From Phyllostachys edulis (lineage: Eukaryota > Streptophyta > Magnoliopsida > Poales > Poaceae): a stretch of 64,000 nt of DNA. Below are positions 23,086 through 36,426 of the stretch, piece by piece. The notes under the pieces are model-generated. The model had not been told where the DNA came from. It was given only the letters and a program-made list of their open reading frames with translations, and made no database searches. A program made the position numbers and the translations under genes. The DNA is taken from contig CM070563.1 of NCBI GenBank assembly GCA_036346405.1, positions 32,911,298 through 32,975,297 on the forward strand, written 5' to 3'. Each line of letters begins with the position of its first letter. The stretch's first letter is position 1.

Positions 23086-25614
23086 TGTAATATCATGTTT
23101 CTCTTTAGAGAGGATAATTAATTTAGATAATGGAATTAACAAGAGTTTAGAAGGGGGTTTTCGCTTAAGATGGAAAACTTGGGCCACAGGCTCTCAGCCC
23201 AGAGTGTCGTGGCATAAGGGAGAGCGCAGCTAACCTTAGCCCCTGCCTTTCCTCCTTGTGCCTCCACTTCCTGCAACCCTCCCCCTCCCAGCTGCCACCT
23301 CCAGTAGTTCTTTCCCTCCAAGCCGCCCCTGCCTTGCTGCCTTCCTCCAAGCCGCCGCACAGCCCCAGCGCTAATCCTATGCATTGCTGCTGCTACCAAA
23401 ATCATGCTGCATGATTTGCATGTCTTCATGGTGGATTCGATAGTAGAGGGAGAGAGAAAGGGAGAATAAGTAAATCTACTACGACATTTTCTACACTGCT
23501 GCCGCAAGGAACCAGCTAGGAAGAGGAAGGAGGGAAGGAAGGAAAAGAGAGGGATTTCGCAGGGATTTTGTGTTCGATGTCTTGATCTCTAAGGGTGACG
23601 ATCAAGTTTTCCCCTCTATTTTGTTTACCTTATCTAGAGATTAAAAACAAGATTAGAGAGGAAACTATCATTTTCTAGTTGGGGGAAATCAAATAGTAGA
23701 TTGGTTTAGTCCGTTGTTTTGTTGTACCATAAATTCGGGTACCAGTTGTGCATAATTTGGGAATCTCATCTACTAGAAAGTTGTAGAGGATTTCGATAAC
23801 TCTCTGTAGGATTTTTATTCATGTCGATCGGATGAGTATATGTTGAGATATGAATTTCGCAAGCTTGTTGTCCGATAAGTTTGTCGTATTTTGGCAACAC
23901 ATATTAATCTGAAGATTAAAAATAGAAGATGGAATAATCTAGGGTTTTGATCTACATGAAAAGGGTAGATAATTTCTTCAGGTTTCCAGAGAGTCTTAGA
24001 ACATGATTTTTTGGAAGAGTAGAACAGAAGTTATGATTTTTTGGAAGATTGCAGTCCAGAACCGAGATACTGCTGGACTCAGTCATGGAAAAACATTAAT
24101 TTGACTGAGTTAATGGCAGACTGAAATTTTGGGCATAGCTGGGAATTTGTAGGTAATTCCCTGTAGTTTCTGAAAAGTCATAATTCATTATGTTTTCGTC
24201 TGTGGATTAAAAGTTATGAAAATATTAAGTCTGTTGTCGAGAAGATGACAGATTTGTCTTCTGAGTTAAAATAGGGAGTTCGGATGATTTAATATGGACT
24301 TTTGATCACCTAGGAAGTTGTAGGAAATTTTGTATAGATTCTAGAACTGCTATGGTTTACTATTTTACAATGTGGGGGTTGAAAATTATGACAATTTTAG
24401 TGCCGGGACAGCGGGGGGACTGTCTGGCAAAAAGAGGGAAAGTTGTGGAATTGGAGAGCGCATAGGAGCGTTGTCGATTAAGTGTTGACTTGTATTACCA
24501 TAGCTTGTATTGAGTTGGTTGTTTATTGTAGGCAGAGTGGCTTCCAGATTGGTATCACCTTCAAATTATCCCAGTCGTCGTAACTAGAAAGGCAAGTGCA
24601 TGGTAGAATAGTATTTGAATGTTTAGAATTATTATTTGGTAAAATGAATACTTGCTATGATTATTCATGTGAATGATGCCTATTTCATATTTCCCATATG
24701 CTTTCGATAACTTGATGATGATGATCATGGAATAATGATGATTATTTCAATTGCTAATGATGAACGATGATAATCATTGCATTTCGTGTTGAGCATTCAT
24801 AATGGAAAGATGTGACCCACGGGAGTGGGATGAGGTCCACATATGTAAGATATGGGCAATGAGGTCCCCATATAAAAAAGGACGGGCAATTGGTCCCCGC
24901 ATTAAAGAATATGGGAATGAGTGAACACCGACGGGTGTTACACTCCGTTATACTGGTATAAGCAAAAGATAAGTTGAGACATGAGCATGAGTATTGCATT
25001 TATGAATAGTGAAAGGTGATTTGACAAAAAGAGACATGTGAATGGAAACTGATGAGAGTGAATATGATAAATTGAGATAATGATAAATGGGAATGAATTG
25101 TTGTTAAGATGATGCCTCGTTTATTATTCTGCTTTGTACTTGCTGAGTCATGGATTCACTCTTACTTATTTGTTGTTTTAGGTGAACGTTTGAAGGTGAC
25201 ATGTGTTGGGTGGAAATAGAACACATGCATTGGGTGGAAATAGAATATGGAATAATTGCACTTTTGTAGCTTTTCACTCCACCTAGCAATTCATCACTTT
25301 TGGTCATAAACAATTTAACACTTTCCATTGTAATAATTGGATAATTTGTGGTTTCCCTTAGTTCCTTATGGTTCGTAATATTATTAGTTGATGCATTCCA
25401 TAATTTAAACTTATTTATGATGCCTTTTGGTAATTCCTTGGTTCATATTAAATTCAATTTATGGTCTAACATGTTGTTAAAATTTATATTTAACATAAGA
25501 TGAATATTTTATTCGTGAAGTCTAGATGTTGGTATTAATTGATTATTTCTTAAAATTGGTAGTGATGGTAGTTGTAGGTGACATCTTGGGCTTTTGTTAA
25601 GCCGGGGTGTTACA
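23086..25614 (+). mobile_element. Solo LTR, 2.5-kb family
   Basis: It starts TGTAATATCATG and ends GGGGTGTTACA (2529 bp), inserted in the older LTR. The flanks are TACCC (23081-23085) and TACCT (25615-25619), a 5-bp duplication with one change. Its length and its block with GTGAACACCGACGGGTGT (near 24922) match the LTR at 58671-61192 (2522 bp), which is followed by a primer site. The middle (about 23760-24400) holds several degenerate modules with GTTGTAG and AAGTTATGA. Confidence 0.83.
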
Positions 25615-26451
25615 TACCTATTCACTTCCCAGCCAACAACCAGTGAACTACCTGTTCACTTCCCATCGATTATACCATCCAAACATTTTATGAAAACTCT
25701 ATACCTCATGCGAAATCCCTAGGCATTGTCCATAACCGGGGACACGGCTGTTCAAACAATTTTTAACACTCTGCAGAGGTTAACACACAAGTGACAAGAG
25801 ATAATCAGTTTATAATGTTCGTCTGACACACTTCCATATGTGTGCAACTAAATGATTATCACAAGGTCTTTACAAAGCTCCGTCTTAACCTACTTCTGTC
25901 TACTAAGGTTTCACCACCGAAGGGTTACATCCACCACAGTCAGGGACCCCTCTTGCGCCATGTGAATCTACCCGTCCATCCCGGGACCCACACGACCACA
26001 TGACAGAACCAAATCAAGACATTGGAAATTAATGAGTTAGGTCTATCTCATACTGGACAAGTGGTTATACGACATGACCCGGTTCAATGGCGCACAAGAT
26101 TAAGTTATTAGTGATTACTCAGGTGAAATCATCTCAACCCCTACCATGGCATAACAAATTTTACAACAGTGGCATCACACCATAATTCCATATCTCATTA
26201 AGTCAAGTTTTTTAAAATTTATCTTGTGAATATGAGCCTGTCGTACAACTAAGCATAAATAAGCGTAACTAGGTCACCCATGTTAGTATTAAAAATTATG
26301 TCCAACTTATATCAACCCTTCCGATGGTGTCAAGGATACATAGCATTCATAATATGTCAAGTAGGTAATTAGCTACCCCCAAAAATAATTGATATAAAAT
26401 TAGCATGCATGTTGATATAAAACAATATATTTTTTTTGCAATAATAGTACA

Positions 26452-27980
26452 CACTACTACAAAAAGGGTTATACTAGACGCCTCATCATAGATGGTTCCC
26501 CATAACCATCAGTGTTGTAATTATCACATACAGTTTTAAAAGCGCGACCGTCTCTGTTACTAGATACGCTAAGAACCATCTGTGATGAGCTAATATCATA
26601 GACGGTTCGTATCACGAACCGTCTGTGATACTTCACAGACGATTTTTAATACAGACCGTTTGTGATCAGTATCTCATCATAAACGGTTTGTATTAAAAAC
26701 CGTGTGTGATAAGTGTCTCCCGATTTTACCTGACTCTGTGGTTTTACCAAAACTTGGATGCACACAAAAATGCTTAACTATGTGATTTTACCATGACTTG
26801 GATGCCTACCTATATTCCTTACTCTGTGATTTTACTATGAACCGTTAGTATTAAATACAATCACAGACGGTTCATGTTGAAAATCATCTATGATATTACT
26901 AAATATCATAGACGATTTTTCCTTAAAACCATATGTGATACTTCACAGATGATGTTTAATACAAACCTTCTGTGATATTATGGTTATCATAGATGATTTT
27001 TCTTTGAAACCGTATGTGATTCGCAACGCGGGAGGGCGAAAATTTTTAGACGTGTGCGCCAGCGGATAGAATTTTTTGGACGTATGCATGGGAGGCGAAA
27101 TGTTTTGGCCTTGTCCTTATATATTATAGCCACCCCTGCCTTGTCTTCCATCAGTCTCTCCCTCTCCCATCCCCACGCCGAGCTCCGGCGACCGCCCTCG
27201 ATTCCTCGGCACGGTTCGGCAAGGAGACACAACCAACGATGATGAGGAGGAGGAGGGACGCGTAGGAGCTTCATGTCTACCATAGGAGGCCAACACGCAT
27301 CTGCAGCCTGCTGTTTCACGGCGCCTCCAGTGAGCGGGGCACTGTGCCTCGACAGTACCGCTAGATCTGACCGCCCCCATCTTCGCCTCAGGTAACTGTG
27401 AAGTTTTGCCCCCAAATCCCTATCTAGGTTTCCTTCTCGCTCTGATTTTGTCCCTTCCATCCCGTCAAATTTTTTTCTTAGTGAGGACCCCTATTTGTGG
27501 TCGACAAGAGAGGCCGATTCGGTCTGAGATGGACGCCTCTACTCGACCTCGTCTTCGTCAGAGAGTGAGCCATTGATTGATTGATTGATTGAGAGAGAGT
27601 GAGAGAGAGAGATTATCTTTTAATTACCTTCTTGCAAAATATCGAAAGAGCATATGGAAACTACTGTCCATCAATTGATTGGTTTCACTCAAAATTTGTT
27701 TTTTTTTGCAATAGAAAAAACTATCACAGACGGTTTTCACTAAAAAAACCGTCTGTGATAGTCTATTTTCACAGATGATTCTAAACAAGAACCGTCTGTG
27801 ATAATTCTCTATCACAGACGGTTATTATTCAGAACCGTCTGTGATAGCTTTCTTCATAGACGGTTCAAAAACCGTCTATGATGACCTCATATTATCATAG
27901 ACCCATAAAGTCAGATGATTCAGAAAACCGTCTATAATGATGATTTTGAACCGTCTCTGATGACATTTTCTGTAGTAGTG
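26452..27980. mobile_element. Non-autonomous CACTA transposon
   Basis: The ends are CACTACTACAAAAAGGG and ...TTTTCTGTAGTAGTG, inverted over about 15 bp, flanked by ACA on both sides (26449-26451 and 27981-27983), the 3-bp duplication of CACTA elements. Subterminal zones (26520-26960 and 27720-27960) carry many copies, in both directions, of words like ACCGTCTGTGATA, where the transposase of the family would bind. At 1529 bp it has no transposase. A GC-richer middle (about 27020-27470) has a TATATATTA and could be captured sequence, but I recognise no gene in it. Confidence 0.9.
27571..27612. repeat. Microsatellite (ATTG)n then (GA)n
   Basis: Short runs of ATTG followed by GAGAGAGA within the CACTA element. 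Confidence 0.8.
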
Positions 27981-30900
27981 ACAACATGATCAAAGGTCTA
28001 TGACTTGCCTTCGTCGAATATTGGAGGTCCTTTTGTAGACTGGATCAAGCTGGCTTCGGCAACACTAGATTCTATACGCGCAAAACGAGACAAATAAATT
28101 ATAATAAATCCAAATAAAATCCAAAAATTATAAAACAGGTACTGATAGAGATATTTTGAATTTAGATGAATTAAGGAACAAGAATCGATGGAGTCGGAGT
28201 TTGTATGAAGGAGAACGAGTATCCAAAAGTTTATCGGATTTAGAAATTCCTGAAAATTGAGAAGGAGGGAATATTCCTTTTCGGAATTAAAGGATTAATT
28301 TAACAGAGCTAACAAGGGGGCCCACTTGATAGTGAGAGGAGGAGATAAAGAGAGAAGGAGGATGATAGGTGGGGGCCATCTGTCATTGAGAAAGAGAGAG
28401 ACAGAGGGGAAGGAAAAAACATAAGAGGAGAGGCAGTGCTCGGGCATACGGCGCCGACAGTGGATAGCAGCGTTACAGCGAGCGACAATTGGCAAAATGG
28501 GACCCTAGGTACTCGGGAATGCAAGGGGAGGTGGCGGTGCTGGCAGCGGCGACGGTGACATAGGCGTGGGGCGGACGGCGACGTTCTAGTGGCTGAAGGG
28601 TAGTGGCGGCGCGAGCATCGACTTGGAGTGGGCTCGGGGAGCACGCCAAGCCGCTCGTGGAGGCCGAAGGGGGAATGTGGTGGTGTGGCGACGACGGCCA
28701 GTGGCGGCAACGGCACCGATGGCGCTCCACGGCGACGAATCAGATGAACCGTGGTGGGGGATGGGTAGAAGAAGGTTGGGAAAACGTTATGACGCAATTA
28801 ATTCCTCAAGAAGTGTACCAGAGAGGGAGATATTATGAATTTAGATGAATTTGGATTTGAGATGGTGGTTTGAATTTCGGATTTGATTTAAATATCAAAG
28901 ACATAAGTAAGAACTTCAAATAAAATCCAAACTTTAAAATAATTAAATTAAATTTTAACCAGAAAGAAAATAAATTTTGGGGAAAATAGAAAAGAAATGG
29001 AACTCCAAGAAATAACAAAGAACTTGAAAAATCCAGAAAATAACTTGGAACTAGAGGAACTCAAATAAAACAATTTAATTTAAATTTTAATCACTTCAAA
29101 ATATTTTTGTTTCTAAAAGTTTAATTAAGCTTTAAATAATTCAATAAAATTCAACTAATTCCTTTTATTTTAAAATTTTCAAAAAAATACGAAAATTGAG
29201 ATGTTACACAGCAGCCGCTATTTGTAACATCCCCAAATTAATAAGTGATAATTAGTATGCATCTCATTAACATGCACAGTGTTTTTGAATCTTTTGCATC
29301 ATTTATTGCACTTGGGTTTGTATTTCAAATGTATAAAAATGAGGAGAAGTTAAAACTTTTGAACATGCATTGGTTTTTCTGGAGCAATTGCATAATTTGT
29401 TTCTTTTGAAAATTTTGAAATCAAAGAAAACATACACTTCAAATTTAAATTCCAAAAGAAAACAACAATATAAACTTATGAACATCATCTGGAAATAATT
29501 TATTCAAATAATATAATAATTATCATAAATTAATATATTTTTTCCAAAAATTTTGGAACTCTTTTTGACCCTCAGAAATTTCAAACTCAAATCAATAACC
29601 TATTCCAAGTTTGAATTTAAACTAAGCAAATAAATCTTGAATAGTGACGTTTAAGATTTTAATTGAGTACTAGGATGTCCTAGTAATGCCTCTAAAAAAT
29701 TTTAGAATTTCTAGAATTTTATTTCTATTTTAAAGCCTCAGTCAAACCTTTTGCTAGTTGGTCAAATCTGGAATTCAAAATCCCTAGCGCTGTTCATTGG
29801 GTTCAAACCGAGCTCGAGTCCAACCAAGCCTAATCGACTTGGCTAAACCAACTAACCTAACTGGCCGAACCTGAGTCCAACTCCACCGCATTCGGACCGT
29901 CCAAATTAGATCGTGCGGTCTTAAACCGCCGAGTCTGACCCAGACCCGAGCCAACTTGACTCCACCGCATCGCGTCGCACCAAACCCGAGCATGGCTCGC
30001 TCCTTGTGGCGCTGACGCGCCGGGCCTGCACGTTAGGGCCATCTTCTTCCTCGGGCAGAAGCAACGCTCCACGCGGCGTCTGCGCTCTGCCGTTGCTCCG
30101 TCAGCGCGAGCGACGTCGTTCCCCCACCGCCCTTTCTGGCCACTCTCGAAGCATCACCTGCTCACGCCGCTTCTTTCTCCGTCCTCGACCTTGCACAAAA
30201 CCGCCACCATACCCTTCCTTTTTCTCACTTCTCTTCCCAGCCGAATAAGAGAAGGAGGCTCTAGCTCCGCCTCCTCTCGATAAGCTTCACCCGCGACCTC
30301 TCCGACCTTCTTTGTTTTCCTCGCCGCATCCATTTTGAGCTCGTGGTTTCCTGTGTAGGAACCAGAACGCAGACGTGTCTTCTTCGTCACTAGTGCACGC
30401 TCTGTGGAGCTCTGCCGCGCCATTCGAGCACCGGTGAGTCTCAGGCCCTCAAACCTTGTCCCTCGTGTTTGCGTCATCACAACAAACTCACCTATGCGTT
30501 TAATTGTGTTTTGGTGCAGCACCAAGGGACAATCGGCACTTCTTCCTCGTCTACGGTGAACCGCCACCGCCGAGCAATTCACTTGCTCTGGTGAGACTCC
30601 TCCCCAATCGATGTGTCCTTTAGCTTCTGGGGGTTCTACTATCTCTGCTCCGAGCTCCCTACCCCTTCTCGTTTCCAGGCCGAGTGTGTCACTGTGAAGC
30701 TCCATTGCCGCGCCGCCATCATCCATGCTCTAGGCACCACAGTGCTTCTCTGCCTTCATCGAGCCCGGATTCATGTTCCTGGAGGCGAGGCGACACTGAT
30801 GCGCCTTTCCCCGAGCCTCCTCGACCTCTGGAGTAGCCGGTCCACGAGTGCCGCCCCATCGTCTCCGCCTTCGGCCACCGCACGCGTGACACCAGCAACC

Positions 30901-31439
30901 TGTGGACCTTGCGCAACCCTAGGTGAGTTCGCCAACTCCTTGCGCATCCATCCGTGTCGGCATCAAGCCCGAAGCTCCGCTGCCGCGCCGGTGGCGAGGT
31001 TCACTTGCCACGCGCACGTGTCGCGTTCGGGGCATTACTGTTCATGCCATTAATTAACCGAATCTTGGTTTGATTAAGTAAAGCAATCATTAGTCTTAAC
31101 TAGCCCAGAATTAAACGTTTGATGTTCGAATGGCATGTGAGCTCGTGAACAGAAATTGAGGCATGTGTTTGAACCGATTTGCACTAGAGTCTTTGACATG
31201 TGGGCTTGCCCCCCTTAAGTAAGCTGTGGACCATGGATCGAGTGCATGGACTTTAGTCCATGCACTGTTCTATGAACCATGAGTATGGCAAGTAGGGCCC
31301 ACCTGTCAGTAGGAATTTATAATTCAGGAATTAATTGAATTTTTGCACTGTACACTGGCCCCACCTCTCATAGGCTATGGCTAAAAAGGTATCAGTAGAA
31401 AACATATTTAATACTTAAGAAAATTCGGAATACATTAAA

Positions 31440-31900
31440 TTATGCACTAAAAATTGTTGTATTAACTTCGAAAATGCATAACTAATTTATTTTAACTCCA
31501 AAAACAAAGTGAAACTAATTTTTATAATTTTCATTTTAAATGAAATTTATTTTAAAATAGGTTTCAATTTTGTCACCGTCTCAGAAAATATAGTTTTTGG
31601 AGATTGATCCAAAACCCATTTATTTATACACTAGAAAATGCTTTTAACCTTAAAGATTCATAACTATTTTACCTTAACTCCAAAATGGATGAAACCAGTT
31701 TTGATAATTTTAATTTTAAGTGAAATTTATCTTAAAATAGGTTTCAAACATATCCCTATAGCAGAGAATATAGTTTTAGAAAATGATCCATAATTCTATT
31801 ATTTTTATAAGAGAAAAAGGCTGATAACTTTGGAAATTCATAACTAAATCACAAAACTCCAAATGAGATAAACACAGTTATTTTGGTTTTATAATTTTAT
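31440..31900. repeat. About 180-bp tandem repeat, three degenerate copies
   Basis: Motifs such as ATTCATAACTA..TTTACCTTAACTCC and CTTAAAATAGGTTTCAA recur at a period of 178-180 bp (for example 31551 and 31731). The third copy is partial. It lies inside the plus solo LTR. Confidence 0.75.
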
Positions 31901-33433
31901 TCTCTATTTATCTATGTAATCCTTGTATCCATCACTGCTCTACAAATTTTCACCAAATATTTAATTTCGGTGAACAGTTACAAACGAGAATTATTTTGAT
32001 TTTCCTGAAACCTGAGATTCAAACTACTATAACTTTCTCACACTAAATCCAAATGGAATAATTCTTTCACCTAAAATCATGCTCTACCTTTTGTGAAAAT
32101 TTCATGATTTTTAGATGACTTTGAATTTTTGAGTATTTCGGTGTTATCCTTTCTTATTGGTTCTTTTCGATTCTTTCGCTAGGTTTCGATGATTCTATTG
32201 TATACGAGAGTGATCCTCTACAGCAAGTCGAGTATCTCCAGCAAGGCAAGCAGTTGTTTCCATTTGATCATGTTGATCCCATTACTTTCAAATTCTATTA
32301 TCTTGTTTGCAAAGCATATGTATGCATGCTTTATTTTGATGTTAAATTATCGATCGAGTAGTGATCCTATAGTTGTATAAACTGTAGGTAAATGTTCATC
32401 CTCTACCACTAAGCCTAGGTTATATCCACTATGGTTTAGAGCTCGATTGATGAGCTCTAGTCACTCTTTATTGTAGTATACGAGTTATGTTTGCTTAGCA
32501 ATGCTTAGAACGGTAGATTGGGAATCATCGCTTCGGCGATGGTTATCATATCATCACTGTACTTACTTGGGTCAAGGTACCCATGAATGTATTGTATTTG
32601 AGAAACTAAAACTGAAAATAAAATATTTTAGACTTGGGCACATTGGTTGGATGGTGTGGTTATCGGGTGTGTGCTTGGTGCCTAAGTCAACAAGGACCGA
32701 GTTACTTATGTCACTGATCCAAGTAATTTTGCGTGCTAACCACATGAGGGACATATGGGACCCCTCTTGACTTAGTACTTTGGCATGTGTTAGCTCCGAG
32801 TCGCAGGAGGTTGTGTGTGTTGTGTGGAAAAGGAAATGATTTGTGTTGTGTTATTGGGTGTGCGGTGGTGGAGTTCCCGGTAGGTTCTCCACCTCGAGGG
32901 GCATCGGCAGTTGCTACGGCTGGGCCGATGTCTCGACACAACGTGTGGGTCCTCCGTGGGAGCCCCGTCTGCACACACAAGGACGGTTCACGGAGGGCTT
33001 CACCCATGCAGGTGACTCGTAGTTAATACACAATATTGGAAACGTCTAGGACTTAGCCTTGCCGGCATACCTTCAGAAGTGTGCTTAATCTTGTGGCAAA
33101 AGAGGCGGTCTGGCATGTGGGTACATTGGTACACCTCTGCAGGGTATAAACTATTCGAATAGCCTCGTCCTAGGTTATGGACATGGTTGGTTAGGTCGTG
33201 CAAGAACTATACTTCAACATTTTCGATAAAACTCGAATTCGGGTGGTATGAATGGGTAATTCGTGCTATGTTGTGATGGCTGTTGGGAAGTCACCTCCAG
33301 GATGTTATTTATGCTTATAAATGTTGTCTCACTATTATTTAATCAAATAAAAACAGATTTGTCAAATTGCCTCCAATCTATTACATTATTACAAATGAAA
33401 AAGTTGCTTTATGCGTCAAATGAACCATATAAC

Positions 33434-35911
33434 TGTAACACCCCAGCCCAGCACTGAGCCTGGAATGCCACTAAACTACCCTTCTAACTAATATTCATCA
33501 ACACACTATAAAATTACAGCAAGCAAAACGTAATAAAAAAAACCCATCCACGGGTCACAATAGAACATGAATAAAGACATGTCAAGCATAAATGAATGAG
33601 CGAGGGAAACATAGCAAGATGAAAAGTCTAAAACAACACCAAACTAGTAAATCCAAACCTTGGAACAAAATAGACTAGTCCAAAGCATCCATCTAAGCAT
33701 ATTCAATTCCTAACATGTCCTAAAAGTAGCCCAGCAATAAAGAATCAAATGGTTCTCATGGCAAATAAACAGGTGTCTGAAGTATGAAACTATCCCATGT
33801 GCACTAGTCCCTCTCAATCGTAGCGCCATCAATGATCACCTAAAAACAACAAAGAAGTAAGGGTGGGTCCACGACTCAGCAAATACATCAATAAACAACA
33901 AACCATGATAACCAACAGTATTCAATAACTTCATTATCATCACATGTCTCTCTATTAATATTTTCATGTCATGCTCTTCTTTTTGTTTTCACACACATTC
34001 ATCTCATATCTCAATGCAACTCTACTCTACATGTCCACATGCACTTCTTTCACGTATACCGGTATACATGAGTGAACGCCCGCGACAACGTTCACTCTCA
34101 AGCCCGCTCCTTCTCAAGGATCGGGGACCTCCTCCACTCTCGTGGAGTTGTGATCAATCATGATCAACTGCTCATATGCAAAGATGCTTATGGATGCAAA
34201 AATACATAATTTCATCATATTCATCATATCCAATTTTCCTCATATTCGCCAACAAGATATAGTCATACCATTCCATTGCTTGCAATTAAATAAAAATAAA
34301 AGCACAACAATAATGGTAATGAACGATAAAGAAATACAGTGATCAATCATTGATCGTTGTCTTCCAGGTACTTGCCTTTACTAGTTGCGACGTACGGTTT
34401 GGCTAGAAGATGGCAACAAGCATGACGTCTCTCCTACATTAAATACTCAAATTTGAATACAAGCTACAGCATCACAAGAATAACAATTAATTGATATCGC
34501 TCCTACACGTCCCCCAAATCCGCAACGCTTCCCCGGTACCGAATAGTCACCCCTTGCTGTCCTGGTACTAAAAAAGGCGTAACTTTTGACTCAAAAGTCC
34601 GATCATGGCAAATCACCCAATTTTGGAATCTATACAAAATTTTTCACATTTTCTTAGATTACCATGACTTCTAATTAAATCATCTAACCCCCCGTTTTTA
34701 TTCTAGAAGACTGATCTGTCATCTTCTGGACAGCGAGTCTTACTAAAATCATAACTTAAAAATTACTTATCCGCTCGACATGATTAAATACTCTATGGAA
34801 AGATTCCGAAATTGTCTACAATTAACTAATAGATGACATTCCCAAAATTCACCAATTAGGTACCCGAATAAATCGTATAATAAAACAACAGACTAAACAA
34901 ATTTACTAATCTGCCCCTCGACTAGAAAATTCTAAACCCCTCTCTTATTAATCTCGATTCAATTCTCTAATTAAATCTTTCTCTATCTACTGTTTAAGAC
35001 AACATGCATCCATACAAAGCAATGATACACTACTAATTAATTTCTAGTGCTACTTGTACTACTAATTGATGTCTAGCACTAGCAACCCTTCTGGAATGGT
35101 CTCACGGTTGTTCCAGCATGCAGGCAGGCAATGCATACAAGGCTACAAGGACAAAACTAGTTAAATTAAATAATAGTTAGTACTATCCAATTCTTCTCTC
35201 TCCATTACTACTCCAATTAAAAAACAGCATGCATGCAGCAAAAGTTGCTGCCCTACTGATTCCAAATGCGTTACATCTAAACAATGCAAGATGGCTGACG
35301 TGAAGACTAGGTAATTCTATCGCTGCTTATCACTAGCAGCCGCAATGCATGCATATCCCATTAACCAGTCGTAGCAGTGCAGGGAAACTAGTAATAGGAA
35401 AAGACAAACCGAACGGAGGCGAGCAAAACTGTTGGCGACGTGCAGCGGCTGATTCCACGTACTGGCCGAACATCACTCGCGTGTGGGCTACGCATGCACT
35501 GGACTTCCACGCGCACGCTGCAGGAAATCAACGCATGCACTCGGCGGCAGGCGGCTACGCGCCGCAGGCGTTCGGCCGCAGCGCTCACGCGGTAGCAGCA
35601 GGAGCGGCTGTGCACTGCAGGCGGGCAAACGGCAGGAGGCGATGGCCTATGCGCCAGGCGGAAGAAAACTGACGAGGGTGGCGGCGTACAGGAGAAAGAA
35701 AAAAAAGAAAAGACTGTTAGGGTTTCTAGAATTCACTCTTTCCAGGATCTTTTTATCTCGATACGAACCAACTCCTCCCTAAAACTTTAAAATAATCCGT
35801 TTTTACGTATCCCCTTTGGTCTAATTACGCACGGATCCTCCAGAAGGTTAAATTTCAGAAAACCCCACTAATCCCTTTCGTTCTCTTTCTAAAGCGTTTT
35901 AGGGTATTACA
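33434..35911 (-). mobile_element. Solo LTR of the 2.5-kb family (minus), perfect target duplication
   Basis: On the plus strand it starts TGTAACACCCC and ends GGGTATTACA (2478 bp), flanked by ATAAC on both sides (33429-33433 and 35912-35916). Read on the minus strand it has the same end signature as 23086-25614 and 58671-61192 (TGTAATA...GGGGTGTTACA) and the same 'AAAAGTTATG'-type modules near 34560-34880. The surrounding plus LTR continues correctly after it, so the insertion is younger than that LTR. Confidence 0.87.
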
Positions 35912-36426
35912 ATAACCTTCTCCTTTGATTCGGCTTGCATGTAGCTATGTATGGGCTTGTTACTTGTAAGTCTTGCGAGTACATTTTTGTACTCATTTGC
36001 ATTGCTTAATTGTTGCAGAGGAGGTTGATCCTCAAGGGATCGACTATTGTGAGACCGACTTCATGTAGGACGACTAGTTTGACGGCCCGGTCGGTTGCCT
36101 TGTGAGTTAAAGGCAAACCGGTTGGCTTTTGTTTATCGCCATCTTATGGCCTTTGTTTCCGCTGCTACTTTGGTTATTTATCTTGTCATTTGGCCGGTTG
36201 ACCCTACTTTTGTAATATGAACTTGTATGTTCTTTAAGATGTAAGCTTGTAGACTTGGTAATGTAATGACTTGTGTATGGAATAGATGCTTAATTTTTGT
36301 ATGGGGTATGTGTACTGCAATTCTGGAAAGTACATATACGCCGAGAGTCGGGATATTTGATTTGTAATGCTAGAGCCAATTGGATGGTTAAGTATTAGAA
36401 GTTAAATACCCCGAATTTTCACACTG

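Larger units (their letters stand above)
22509..29208 (-). mobile_element. Old solo LTR (minus) hosting two later insertions
   Basis: On the minus strand it starts TGTAACATCTC (29208) and ends CCCAACA (22509). The flanks are CAGCA on both sides (22504-22508 and 29209-29213), a perfect 5-bp target duplication. Without the insertions at 23086-25614 and 26452-27980 it is about 2.6 kb. Stretches such as GATCAAAGGTCTATG..CTTGCCTT (27988 onward) and the CTCTGCAGAGGT region (25780) match the minus chromovirus LTRs, so it is a diverged chromovirus LTR. No internal region is present, so it is a solo LTR left by recombination. Confidence 0.8.
29222..36420 (+). mobile_element. Solo LTR (plus), chromovirus-like, with a nested solo LTR
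   Basis: It starts TGTAACATCCCC at 29222. The right edge is not sharp (about 36410-36426) and no target duplication is visible. Phrases such as CATTTGATCATGTTGATCCC (about 32258) and the block around CACCTCTGCAGGGTATAAAC (33132) match the plus chromovirus LTR (about 936 and 1810), which fixes the orientation. Removing the insertion at 33434-35911 leaves about 4.7 kb. A GC-rich part (30000-31050) has open frames but no recognisable domain. Confidence 0.68.

Noticed and set aside
26987..27460. 157-codon minus frame inside the CACTA element as a transposase
   Set aside because: No CACTA transposase motif, and the frame lies over a GC-rich middle with competing frames.
28309..28797. 162-codon minus frame in the old solo LTR
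   Set aside because: Pro/Ser/His-rich, within LTR sequence, with several overlapping alternatives on both strands.
30006..31053. GC-rich open frames as a host gene in the plus solo LTR
   Set aside because: The stretch is inside an LTR, with frames open on both strands, Arg/Ala/Pro-rich content and no domain. Captured exon sequence cannot be excluded but is not supported.
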